Shown here in pieces: positions 52,101 through 63,964 of a stretch of 64,000 nt of DNA. Numbering within the stretch: position 1 is the first letter of the stretch; each line of letters opens with the position of its first letter. A program made the position numbers and the translations under genes. The notes below the pieces were generated by a model that saw only the letters and a program-made list of their open reading frames with translations, made no database searches and was not told the DNA's origin. This DNA is from Bombyx mori (lineage: Eukaryota > Arthropoda > Insecta > Lepidoptera > Bombycidae). The stretch lies in assembly GCF_030269925.1 (NCBI RefSeq), contig NC_085128.1, positions 7,566,501 to 7,630,500 on the forward strand, given 5' to 3'.

Positions 52101-55100
52101 ATGAAAAAATAATCCAGCTATAAGTGCAGCTATGTTTGCAGTATAACTTGCAACAAATATTACAGAAAATCCACCCCAGACGTTGATAAGAAACTTATTA
52201 GGCCAACTTTTGGGTGCTTTAAATGCTACCAAATGCCCACACAGGAGCCCCCACATCACCCACAGAGCACTGGAAATACTAAAATTCTTTGATCTCTGAC
52301 GACCCCACGGATTCAGTCCAAATGGTGACAACCATTCATATATTGCAACGGCAATCGCAGTCACGTTTAACGATGTAAATATTGCAATCCACAACTCCGG
52401 CGAAAAGGGCAAAAGAAAAGCTAGTAAAGGTATATCTGGTCTTTGATTTGGAGCTGCCAATACGGAAATACCGCTAAAAAAATAAGGTTGACTAAAATCG
52501 ATAACTTCCGCTCTAGCTGAAGAGACGCTTAAGGCAGCAAAGGACATATGCGCAGCTCCAGAAACTAAATCTCCTACAACCCCATTCCATTTCATTACGT
52601 CCTCATCTTCGAGGTCATCGGAAATTAACGGTATCTCAGACGTCTGTTGTAAGATAGTGTAATCGTTTCTATATTGTGACCTGTAGTTTTCATCGTGCAA
52701 AGTCATATATTTGTCTGTAGGTCTAGTATATTCGTGAAAACTGCGAAAAGTTTTTACAAGTTGTCTTGATCCGTAGGCACCGTCTTCCACAATGTATAAA
52801 TGGAAATCAAATTCAAGTTCTTGTGCAATATTTTCTAAAAGATCCATGGCTAAGCCGTAACAACAATGTGTGGCCATTTTTGTTACAGTTGGTTTAGGTG
52901 TTGGAAAGAAAAAATCATCAGGCTCCGGATCAGTGTCCCTTTCTAATTCATTGAATGCAAGGGTTAGATTATCACGATCTGACGTTTGCGGTCGATGACA
53001 CAATAATCCTCTTAGACATTGACCGTCTTCATCTAATTCTCCTTCCATTACAAAAGGCGGTGCAAGAGCCGTGACAATACGAAATATTGTTCTTGCTCCA
53101 TCAGAATGTCCATGTGCAACAAATCTTCCACCCGGCCAAACTATCGTATGAAGTCGAACATTACGACCCTCTACTTGCCCAACTTGCCTCCAAATATTAT
53201 TACCATCTGTGCCTTGAACTAGGTTTAGAAATGCAAATTTGGCCATGAGTGCACTTTCCCGCCTTTCTGTACCACCTGATAAGACAGCTTCTGTTGCTAA
53301 TCTTGTCTCTCTAAAATCAAACGAAAATGATTTAGTTCTGTTAAGCTTAAGATTATTTTAATTTCATTGAAAAATTGTTCTCGATAGGAGAAAAAAAATA
53401 TTATAAACAAATTTAATAATATCTAGTATTGGACGGCATTTTACGTTAACAAATCCATTTAATTAATATAATATGTAATTAAAACATCACTCTTAAGATA
53501 TAAGCTATTATCATTTGAACATTTTGACTATTTATGTAAAAAAAACCTTTATGTAGTTTGTAACTTTACTTTAACTATGTAACTTATATTAAAATATCTC
53601 TTATTTTATTATATTAATATGTTTTCTACCTGTTACGTGGATTTACACATATCAAGAACTGATAAAAGCATGATTTATCTGTTAAAATAGAAGCATTTTA
53701 GGAATGCAATAAAAGAGTTAAAGCTTAAAGTAAAAGCGTAAGTTAGCCTGAGCTATATTTCTGGCCTGACCTATTTAGTCGTCCTAATTTCTCAACCAAC
53801 TTAAAAGGGAAACTATCTACGTCAAGACATGTCAATAGATGGCGATCGTTTTGCTGAGTCAGCTTCCAAAAGCTGGCAAGGGGCCAATATTTGCTTCCAT
53901 GCAACTCAAACCAATTTACTATAATATGAACCACTTGGATTTGAACCAAAACTATAAGTACTCCACATCTATAATTCAGTCAACTTTAAAGTTATCATAT
54001 TTATTTAATTCTTTATGAATGCTATCCAAAGTTTGTGAAAAGGACCAGGTTAGATTTTTTTGCAGAATTAGTCCAGTATTTTTTAGTTATGTTCATCACG
54101 TTATAGGACCAGTTGAAACGCTGTTTGAAGTTGTGATGTTGTGAATTATTTAAACTGTAAAGAGTAGTGGTAACATTTTACTACAACGAAAAATTTGATA
54201 TTTTCTTTGGGATGTTTACAAAGCTTAGGTTGCAAATTAAGTTAACCAACTCCTGGTATATCCGATCAGAATTACGAAATATTCTTGATAAAAGAAAACG
54301 CCCAAGCAAGTGATAAAAATGCTTTCAAGTCCTAATTTAGTTTTTTTTTTATCATTCTGTGAAGAGTTTTTGCGTACAGCGCCAAGAAGTTGTTTTGTTA
54401 TCATAACCTACTCAATCAAAAATGTTCTGGTTATTAACTACTAGCGACCCGCCCTCGCTTCGCTTCGGAAACTGTAACTTGTTATTGATTTCTCCTATTT
54501 TATGGACTATTTAATGGATGTTATTATACATATAAACCTTCCTCTTCAATCACTCTATCTATTAAAAAAAACCGCATCAAAATCCGTTGCGTAGTTTTAA
54601 AGATTTAAGCATACATAGGGACAGACATATATAAGGACACAGAAAGCGACTTTGTTTTATACTATGTTGAGAAATGATTTATGTAAAATTTTCTGAGCTA
54701 AAACAATAAAGATTTGTAAACTCGGTGAAACGTTTGTTATGTAGGATGGATATGGCGGTACAGAAACCAGCGCTTCATTATGTTAGTGTAAATAATACAA
54801 TAGTTTGCACAATGGGGTTGTTGTTTTAACGTTTAACGTTTTTGTTTAACTTCTGTAAAGTACAGGTCACATATAAACATCTATTTTCTCTTTGTTCACT
54901 CTAGTGAACTCGCTGTGACGGCTAACTAACAAATGGTTTTAGATATAGTTTTATGAAATAGTAGTGTACCCGTCTGTATATATTATGGATAAAACCAATG
55001 AACAAGGCTTAATTTGGATAACTCTAGTGGCGACCGGCAACGACAAGAGCGTTGTGGCTTTCATGATATCCGGTTAATACGTTTTAAAATATTATTAGAT

Positions 55101-58100
55101 ACACCACAGCATAGGATTAAGCCTTAAGGGCTTTAAAATGCTATTACTGGTGGTAGGACCTCTTGTGAGTCCGCGCGGGTACCACCACCCTGCCTATTTC
55201 TGCCGTGAAGCAGTAATGCGTTTCGGTTTGAAGGGTGGGGCAGCCGTTGTAACTATACTTGAGACCTTAGAACTTATATCTCAAGGTGGGTGGCGCATTT
55301 ATTTATGGGCTCCAGTAACCACTTAACACCAGGTGGGCTGTGAGCTCGTCCACCCATCTAAGCAATAAAAAAAATTTTTGTAAGTAAATCTGTACTTTTT
55401 ATTTCATTAATCACAGTTAAAAAAAGAACCAACATCGTAGACATGAGATTTTGGTCGAAGTATGAACGCACTTACAAGAAGTGAATAAAAAGTAATTGTA
55501 GGTAGTTTTTAGTAATGAAATTGAGAAATAGGCTAGAAACATGCTTAAATTTATATTATTAAAACATATCGTATCCAATACATTAATTTTGAACAAGGTA
55601 TATTTAAAAAAGTTGATACCGCTGTGACATTTAAAAGTTTTTATACATTTTACCACAACTTTTAACTCTGATAAAGAGAGAGCCCTCATCCACTATTACT
55701 ACTAGTACTACTAAAAAAAAGCATCATAGTTCGTTCCTGCCTAGTCACATAACTTTTTTAAACAAAAGAAACATTCTATATGTCACCAAAGTTTCACCCG
55801 GGCTTTTTAAATAGCCTTAAAACTTTATATAATCCAGGAAGTGTCGTTTTGCTGGAAGCGTAATGAGTTGATTCAAGGGCCTGCCATTAATCATTGCCAA
55901 GTCCTGAACGTTTACACGCGTCTTCTGGATACATTACGTCCTTACTTCGACATGGATATCGGTTGCGGATCACGTATTTTATTGAATAACGCTTCGTTCC
56001 AAGAACGTGCGCCTTCCGATACCACTATCAAAGAGGTCAAGTGCCAGAGAAGCTCTTGAATTCGTTGCTTGGAGATCTCTTTGGCTTCTCAACTAACTTG
56101 GTTACGTGAAAATAAGAAACCCGTAGCTGTTTGTATTGATAGTGTATACATTAAGTATTATTGGACATACTTACTAAATTGTTTTTTTGGATAGCTTTTT
56201 GAACTGCAATACATTTCAGCCTTTTACTTGACTTACCAATGAACGTGTTGGAATAGCTGATAATGATGTAATTGAACTAGCCAAAGAATAATCTATGGAT
56301 GGAAATTGATATGAAAATGCACCGCGTTTATTTTGTTTTATTAAAGAAAAAAGTCAGAAATTGTCGTCATAATATCTAGTCAACGAGGTACATAACATGT
56401 TCAAACTTATTTACTTCGTCGTTCATTAATTTTGGCTCTCAGTATGAGAATACAGAGTATAATAGAATATCACAGCCTTAACAATTCGTTCAGGAAATAT
56501 TTCATTAAAGAAATTTGCATCTGTGATTGGCAAAGTAAAGTCAGAGTCTGATAATGTATATTAGTATATAAAAAAAGATGTAGTGTCGTGGGACACCAGG
56601 TAGGAACGAAGTTCCTGCGGCTAAAGTAGAATCGACACAATTTGCAAAAAAAAAAGTGCTGAATTTTATGTAGGTTTTCTTGATTTTTTTCTTAAATTTT
56701 GCTGATTAGTTTTTATTTAAGTACAAGAAAGTATTTAGGAAATTCAGTATTTTAGGAAATAATAAATTATATAAAATAAAATAAAATCTTAATTCAAATT
56801 ATCAATTAAAATAACAAAATATGTCTCTTTATTTTTTTTGACAACATAAAATTACATAGAAATAGAAATAATTACAAAAAGGAGAAAGAGAAAGGTATTA
56901 TACACTACTCGCTTGTGTATACGGCTGTCGCGCCTGCGCACGTCTCATTTAACGGTTTTATTCCACGGGCTTTTTCTTACGGTTTTACTATCACATTTTT
57001 TTCAGTTCGGTCGCGCAGCAAAATCCCTATCTCCTCCAAGCCTGCCGTAAGGAACTTCGTTCCAATTAGACTTAGAAAAGCTTCTAAACCAATTTCCGAG
57101 TTATTTTAAATTCAATATTGTTTGAATAAACACAAATGAAATTTATCCGAAGATTCCTTAAATAAACTATTCCGTATTTATATTAGGTCTAAACTAAGTT
57201 TTGATAAGTGGTCCCGAAAGGCCTCATAAAGGATTAAGCATACATTAACCATTAAGTCATAACGTTATATTTTAAGTTTATCCACACGAACGACATTGTA
57301 ACTAACTATATTGTTAGTGAAACAAGCTACCGTTTGAATATTTTATTTTATTTGAACAACGAAACGTAAATGTCATGTTCAGTAACCATAACGCCACATT
57401 CACTCGTCTATTCACGCATTGAAAAAAACCCTGCGAATCATATAAATAAAATTGTATTAATTTTATGAGAATATTTAAATATATATATTTAAACCACAAA
57501 TAACTTATAGGCATACAATTCAAGTTGTCAGATACAACGAAAACTGGAAGTCGAGAGATAAACGAGAGAAACCTCATTGTACGAACTCAAACGAAACAGA
57601 AAATACATCATTTATAATGAGTAAATTATAAGGAAATATATTTGTTTGTTTATTGTAAGTTGTAAGTAACAATGATGAAATGCGCCACTGCAGCAGTCAT
57701 ATGACATGTAGAATCGCGAAAAATATGGAATCCGCAAAAAATCCGCACGTGTAGGTACCACCACCCCGCCTATTTCTGCCGTGAAGCAGTAATGCGTTTC
57801 GGCTTGAAGGGTGGGGCAGCCGTTGTAACTATACTGAGACCTTAGAACTTATATCTCAAGGTGGGTGGCGCATTTACGTTGTAAATGTCTATGGGCTCCA
57901 GTAACCACTTAACACCAGGTGGGCGGTGAGCTCGTCCACCCATATGAGCAATAAATAAAATAACCGTCATCACGTAGACTATACGTTAGACACTGTATAG
58001 CCATCATACTAAGACTATACATACATAATAAAAATCTTACGTTACGGACGTTTTTTTCCCGGTTAGGGTATCCCTCCGCATAGTCCCATAAGAAACTTCG

Positions 58101-61100
58101 TTCCAAAAATAGTGTAACCGCGTACCACAGAAAGATGATATCGGAGAAAATGATGCTCCTCGTTTCATAGTCATAGCCGAAGTTCCACAGCAGTTTGCAC
58201 GTGTCTGCCAGTTCTCCAAAGCGACAAAAATGATTCTAACTCGAGACTAGCTTAAAAGCTTATCCATCCTACTTCTGTGAAACCTCATGGGAAGAGCCAA
58301 TTTATTAATCAAGGACCGTTCTTAGTAAAATATGTTTGGAAGCGATTTTTGTTAAGTAGATGCGTCCCTTATAAGACTTCATTCCCGATCCTGCGGACAG
58401 AATGGAAAGCAGTCGACGTCGCCCAAAACACGTCATCTCGGATCCTCCCAATCCACTAACGGTGCTTTTAGGTACTTCAAGCACCGGTCACCGTTCTCGT
58501 CGAACCCGTCGCTTGCGACGAAGGGCTCGACGGGTAAATTAACTCTCAGACACAGCCCACTGAGTTTCTCGCCGGATCTTTTCAGTGGGTCGCGTTTCCG
58601 ATCCGGTGGTAGATTCTGCGAAGCACGGCTCTTGCTAGGGTTCGTGTTAGCAACGTCATCAGGTTTGAGCCCCGTGAGCTCACCTACTAAAGTTAGGGTT
58701 ACGCTGAAATAGACCCTAGGGCTATCAGCTTAGGTAGGAAAAAAAAAATTAAAAAAAAAATAAGACTTACGCAACATTGGTAGTAAACTGTAAAAGCAGG
58801 TACTGTATTTATAATTAATTATTCATCTTTACATTCAATTGGTAAAAACAATATTATATTAGTCGATCTAATAAATTAACTATATAGCGGATAGCCAGAA
58901 AATACAATCTCAAAATCAATCGTATTTTTACTTAATGAATATAATAATAGCTTGCAAAAGTATTCCTCCATGTACTGGCGGATGAAAGAAATTCCGCAAC
59001 CGATATTTTCATTATGTTGAATCCATTACTTACTGACCTCACCGTACGTTGGATCCCCGATGGGTCGTTTTGTTAAAAACATACTTCTGTAAGTAATTTT
59101 TCACTGAGAATTTCATTTCATTCATTTTAAATGTTTTAACATTTCCGGAATTATTGCATATCAAAATGGTTAATCGTTCACGTTTGCAAAGCGCTAGATG
59201 GGAAGTTGAACGCACGATTTATCTGGTGATAATAGGTTACCGAAGTCAGTAGATATCACAACGTGAACACAGCTACCTATTTTGTAAAATGGGATCGAAG
59301 AATTAATGGTAATGATATTAAAGGTAGGTTCCTTTACGTCGGAGAACATGCAATTTCAGAGGTTTTGTTGTTATCTATAAAATTTATAATAATATAATAT
59401 ATAAAATATTGAACCCCGGTAGAAACCTATCATTTGATCCGATTTTGTCTGGTGCCATCTATATTTAATTATTTTCTATTCTATTACATTTATTCGAAAG
59501 TGCCATAACATATACTTAAAACCATTACAAGAGTAAAAACAAATAGAGTGCTATGGAAATTGGAAGAAACGGGAAAAATGAATGATAGAAACCGTTATAA
59601 AATATAGAAAGATTTTGTACGAAATTTGATGGTCGAACTACCCTCGTCAATGTCGGGTCACACGGCGCGAAGCGACGGGCCGGGTACCACCGCGATTAAT
59701 AAACCACAACCACCCCACCGAGACTCAATTATGTATTATTTATCGATGTTTATTGAATTAGTTTGAAATTAATCACAAGCGAAGTTTTTCTTAAACTTTT
59801 CTTTGAAACTTTTTTATTTATTTATTGCATAGATTGATGGATGAGCTCACAGCCCACCTGGTGTTAAGTGGTTACCGTGACCCACAGACATCTACAACAT
59901 AAATGCCGCCACCCGCCTTGAGATATAAGTTCTAAGGTCTCAGTATAGTTACAACGGCTAACCCCCCCCCTTTAAACCGAAATGCCGTCAAAAGCGTGGA
60001 AGTCAATCGTGAACATTTGTTAAGTACCCATTTCATTAGAAAAATTGGTAGCCGTCTGCGGTATTCGAACACCGCTGCATCGCAAGATACGAATACACCG
60101 ATTGTCTTATCCTTTAGGCCACGACGACTTCAAAAGTGTGCGAAGTGTAAACAGAGTCTGTGGGCTTCCCGCAAATCCAACTGAGGTTCAGTTCGCTTGG
60201 TAGCTTCGCAACAGCAAAGGCTAGGACTTTGAAAAATCAGCAGATCTCCAAGAAAACAAATAAGGTATATAACAATCAGAATTAGTCCGGTAATATCCAT
60301 GAGATGCTTGAAGGCACATACACAATACACAAAGAGACCACAGCTAAGCACCGCAATGGAATATTTAGGTACTTGTAAATATCTCCTATGTATTTTTTTT
60401 ATTGCCGCGGCAGACGAGAGTGCGCCTACATAAATTTAGAATTGTTTACAAACGCAAAAACATTGTAATCTGTACATGCATATAGACAAGGCTACGTTAT
60501 TCAGCACGGGTATAAAGCCTCAGAGCTTCATCCTTTAGCCAGGACAGACATAAAAGTAATCTTGCATCGCGCTCGGACCCACTAGCCAATTTACTTTTAC
60601 GATGATGTTCTACATTTATTGCTATCCTATTATTGCATGTCCATAATATTACCCTTATGGCGTATGATAAAATATAAGTTTGTAAACTTCTTTATTTTCT
60701 GACAGACAAGTATTCTGCCGACATTTCTGTCAATCATAACAACGTTGTTACTTTATTCATTCATAAGGCAAGTGTCATTCGTGAATTCGTTTTTTAAATG
60801 GACTTTTTTGTATTCAAATAAATCGCAAACTAAAGGAGACTGAAACGATTACATACATTTTTGGGCCCGAATGTAACGTGATGAAACTAATATGAATTAA
60901 TAGATTCAGATTTATCAGTACCTTGCTGAAAATTATAAAAGTTTTCTCAATCTGAGAGCCGAGTTAATAAAGATTTAGTAAAAGTTAGGTTATGTTACAA
61001 TCTCTTTAAAAGAGCTGAATAATAACTTATTTAAGCAAGGTTATGTTACAATCTCTTTAAAAGAGCTGAATAATAACTTATTTAAGCAAGGTTATGTTAC

Positions 61101-63964
61101 AATCTCTTTAAAAGAGCTGAATAATAACTTATTTAAGCATAAGTAAATGTTTATTATATCCATTGGATAATCATTTAAATGTCATAATAAGAGTGAATAT
61201 CAATGATATATATTAGGTATGGAATATGGAATTGCTATCCCACAATTCACACAGCGATCCATAATTTCTACAGTATCCAATGCAACAATTTCAAGTCAAA
61301 CGTGTGAGCGATCTTCGGTGTCCAGTGTAGAAGCAATTGTCGTACAAGGCTGGCAGAGTTGGAATCCGTAATAATAAAGCAGTGATCGTTGAAAATATAA
61401 AAACAGCCCGATAGATACACACTCAAAATGCGTCGAAAATACAAAACGAGTAAAGCAGAAAAAACCAACAAGCGCCAAAAAATAATTGTATAATCTATGA
61501 ACAAACGTCATGTCAGCTTACTGTCAAAGCTGTCATCAAAAATACAATCGATTTTAATCGATTTGAAATCGATAATCATATTACTTTGTTAAGTAATAAT
61601 AGACTTTTTCTTCATTTATGTATATAATCGCAATTAAATCCGGCGTATACCGTACTTGTATACAACAAGTATAAATCGTTCATTTAATTACTTTGCTTTA
61701 ACTACCTAGTGCAATGTTTTTCTTTTTATAATCCTGTAATCGATTAATTAAATCGATCACACCGTTATACCGACAAAAACTAACTTTCTCATTTTTCTCC
61801 GGTCCCAGAAAGAGGATTGAGGTGATTTTTTATATTCTTATATAAAAAAATATGACAAATTTTTTAGACTACATTCCAAGTTATTACATTTTTGGCCCAC
61901 GATTTTCCGTCTCCTATGTGTACTAAATCTTAACGAAAACTTGATAATTTTTTGTTTTCAAAATATTGTTATTGATAAGCCTCGCGAGACTTTATTTTAA
62001 AAGTATCAAAATTATTGATTATTTTGTGCGCCTATTTGCCATTTTTCTGAACTGAACTAGTCTGAAAAATAAAACTCAAAGTATGTTAGTTAATAGTAAT
62101 TAATATTTATAATTGCACCGGATCTTCGCAGACATGATGGTTATGCTAATGTTAACTTAAATAAAGACATATAAGTCCTCACAAAATATGTAAAAGAGCT
62201 AAAATAAGAAATTAAATAACATCGTCAAGTAATCTTTTCTTAAGGATCGGTACCAGTAAATGCATAAATAGGAACTGACTACACTTGTGTAATTTTTTCT
62301 GTGGCTTTTTAACATCTTCCGTGGTTCGATTAAAAATGTTTCCGTTGTCTTCACCGTGTATACATAAAAGTATAATAAATCCTTCGGAGGTTTCGAGGCT
62401 TTAAAGATATAACCAAACCTATTTGTTAAAACCATACTGATTTAGAAAATACTATAAATGAAGTCAAAAGTTGCAATAGATCAATGTACTGACTTATAAA
62501 TTATCTAGGTTCGCTTTTGAACTTTGGACGTATTTAGGTTGCTTCAGAGAATTTAATAAAAAACTATTAACTGCGTTTTAAAGGAAATTCTTACTCCATT
62601 ATTCTTCAAATTTTGTAAACGTTTCTTGTGAATCGCTCAAAATAAAGCGGTTAATACTCATTTAATAGATTTAAAATAATCTGGATTCACTAATTGTTAT
62701 CCTGTTAGCTTTATTAAATTAAAATAATAAGAGCTGTGATTTGTTTCTTACCTTACAAATTCCAATGAAAAATCTGCAGCTACATCACTCGGTTCATCCC
62801 AGCATGATGCTGTTGCGTCACTGAAGAACTGTGCTTGTGCAGACCAAGCGTCGCAAGCGTGCAAAACACGACGTAATGCTCCAACCATTAATCTTACTGC
62901 TGCACGAATATATACACGATCTGCCAAATTTATGAATTTCATTAAAATTTACAAATAATGATTTAAAAAATTAAAAATACCAACCTATTTTCATCGGCTG
63001 TGGATGCAAAGCCAGAAGTCCTACGGGAAGACTGTTGAAAATTAAAGTTGCATTTTTTATTCCATGGCTTTCTTCAGTACTTCTAAATTTCTCCGTAAAC
63101 AGTTTTTCACTTCTTTTCTCAATTGGATCTCTAAGCTTATCTCCTGAAGACTCATGCACCGTGGGATTCATTAGGAAATCACTTAATAATATATTGTTTT
63201 CTTTTATATCTAAATTTTTATCGTTGCTAACACTACTTATATCCTTTTCGATTAATACGTTGTTTGTATTAGGTGTATCATTCAAATGTATACTATTTAC
63301 ATACTTATTAAAAGATTCGTTTCTCATTTTTTTATTACTAACACGCTTACTATAATTCCTACTGAAGGTTTCTCTATCCTTCGTAGTAAAAATGTTTTCT
63401 ATTTTAGAAGTTTCAACGCCTTTTTTATATACAATTCTATCACTTTCTCCAATAATATGACTATCACTATCATACGGTTGACTAAAACTCTTACTTAACG
63501 ATTTACTTTTAACACTGTGCGTTCTGAACATTTCCGTATTTGTTCTGACACGATTAGTTAAATTTGGACTTATTGAATTATTATTTATATTATTTTTACT
63601 TAAATTTACAGCTATATTGCTAATTTTATCCATCACCATCACAGGTGGTCGGTAATCCGTTGAATACTTTACTGTATTATTGTCTACATCATTACGCTTA
63701 TTGCGAACAAAGCTGTCTTTAGCAAAGTTTTCACTCCCATCTTTCATATTTTCAAACTCAGCAATGTCATCCTCAACAAATTGAGTTTTATCGTTGATGT
63801 TGTGAAAAACATCAAAATCTTTTGAAGCATCAATCCAAAGCCAGAAAAAATGTCCATCAAGCATGTTAAGGCGTTTAGCTTCATCTATAACGAGCTTAGC
63901 GTAATGGATGTCGCATATCAGTACAACAATGCCTCTGGTAAGCCTTGAAATTTCTGCTAGTCTC
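46142..63964 (-). CDS. NMDA-type ionotropic glutamate receptor subunit, GluN3-like (5' end beyond window)
   Basis: Ten minus-strand exons: 62985-63964, 62752-62920, 52068-53310, 51788-51921, 50804-50954, 49696-49825, 47700-47866, 47214-47333, 46897-46967 and 46142-46820 (TGA at 46142). Every junction keeps phase, and 3,844 coding bases are present. The first two exons give the end of the amino-terminal domain; exon 52068-53310 gives S1, M1, the re-entrant pore loop and M3; 50804-51921 and 49696-49825 give S2; 47700-47866 gives M4; the rest is a basic, Ser-rich cytoplasmic tail. The S1 Arg (SSARAEVIDF) and S2 Asp (LISDTPVLDY) that bind the amino-acid ligand are kept. The pore reads WGLLCGHLVAFKAPKSW, with Gly where GluN1 has Asn, as in vertebrate GluN3. 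M3 reads SYTANIAALIAG. GluN3 subunits bind glycine and form channels with low calcium permeability; that function here is inferred. The start codon lies past the right edge. Confidence 0.9.
47020..47132 (+). mobile_element. Short Bm1-type SINE 3' end in a GluN3-like intron
   Basis: TCAAGGTGGGGTGGCGCATT through CATCTAAGCAATAAATAAAT matches the 3' 110 bp of the family. It lies 53 bp upstream (in gene direction) of exon 46897-46967, antisense to the gene. Confidence 0.86.
48122..48225 (-). mobile_element. Decayed copy of the LINE 3' UTR seen at 39984
   Basis: GCCTTTTTGGCTTAATTGTAG is followed by GTCACCGTCTCCTGGATTTC and AGCAATAGCAGAGGG, matching the order of blocks at 39999-40090 with many substitutions. 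It lies in a GluN3-like intron. Confidence 0.5.
51580..51722 (-). mobile_element. Decayed Bm1-type SINE fragment in a GluN3-like intron
   Basis: GATGGGAAGATGAGCTCATA and the later GATGTCGCCACTCACCTTGA recall the 3' half of the family in minus orientation. It ends 66 bp from exon 51788-51921. Confidence 0.5.
54440..54665 (+). mobile_element. LINE 3' end with CATCAAAATCCGTTGCGTAG
   Basis: ACTAGCGACCCGCCCTCGCT opens the copy and the AAACCGCATCAAAATCCGTT, GTTTTAAAGATTTAAGC and GACTTTGTTTTATACTATGT blocks follow. I recognise this combination as a common lepidopteran LINE tail; it is non-coding here. Confidence 0.72.
55138..55375 (+). mobile_element. 5'-truncated Bm1-type SINE
   Basis: CTGGTGGTAGGACCTCTTGT starts the copy and CATCTAAGCAATAAAAAAAA ends it. 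It is one of the best-preserved copies in the window and lies in the large GluN3-like intron. Confidence 0.88.
56603..57063. mobile_element. Possible MITE with ends GGAACGAAGTTCCT
   Basis: The segment begins GGAACGAAGTTCCTGCGG and ends CCGTAAGGAACTTCGTTCC, a near-inverted match of about 18 bp with a one-base gap. The interior is AT-rich on the left and carries a GC-rich patch near 56915-57000. It lies in the large intron of the GluN3-like gene. The ends are partly self-complementary, so their value as terminal repeats is weaker than for the other MITEs. Confidence 0.5.
57747..57962 (+). mobile_element. 5'-truncated Bm1-type SINE
   Basis: CACGTGTAGGTACCACCACC through CATATGAGCAATAAATAAAA matches the 3' half of the family, including GCGTTTCGGCTTGAAGGGTG. 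Confidence 0.87.
58270..58752 (+). mobile_element. LINE 3' end, GC-rich, with poly(A) tail
   Basis: This contains CTTATAAGACTTCATTCCCG, GCAGTCGACGTCGCCCAAAA, CTGAGTTTCTCGCCGGATCT, GATCCGGTGGTAGATTCTGC and GCTATCAGCTTAGGTAGG, ending in A10. Shorter copies of the same 3' end lie at 10605-10800 and 12498-12830 (minus), and a related one at 11800-12060 (plus). I recognise it as an abundant Bombyx retrotransposon tail but cannot name the family with certainty. Confidence 0.78.
59810..60130 (-). mobile_element. Bm1-type SINE, nearly full length with internal deletion
   Basis: Read on the minus strand, the element starts with the tRNA-like head CGTCGTGGCCTAAAGGATAA (A-box) and CGGTGTTCGAATACCGC (B-box). 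It continues through AATCGTGAACATTTGTTAAG-like body sequence and ends with the conserved 3' part (GGTGTTAAGTGG on the plus strand) and an A-rich tail at 59810. The middle section with the CCGCCTATTTCTGCC block is deleted. Confidence 0.87.
60987..61139. repeat. 51-bp unit repeated three times
   Basis: Units start at 60987, 61038 and 61089 and are identical as read. Each contains the small palindrome CTCTTTAAAAGAG. It lies in the large GluN3-like intron. Confidence 0.95.

Larger units (their letters stand above)
53311..62751 (-). other. 9.4-kb intron of the GluN3-like gene
   Basis: This intron separates the amino-terminal-domain exon ending at 62752 from the exon starting at 53310. The codon is split as AG|A (Arg), which supports the join. 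It contains an RTE-type LINE end (54440), SINEs (55138, 57747, 59810), a LINE 3' end (58270), a possible MITE (56603-57063), a 51-bp triplicate (60987) and two unexplained coding-like patches (55840-56095 and 58025-58245). The remainder is AT-rich with nothing I recognise. Confidence 0.8.

Noticed and set aside
60040..60130. tRNA-like sequence on the minus strand
   Set aside because: It continues into the Bm1-type SINE body; the same head occurs at 1919 and 14013.
61268..61511. Two overlapping minus-strand open frames
   Set aside because: AT-rich intronic sequence with no homology, no splice sites in phase and no match to the receptor.
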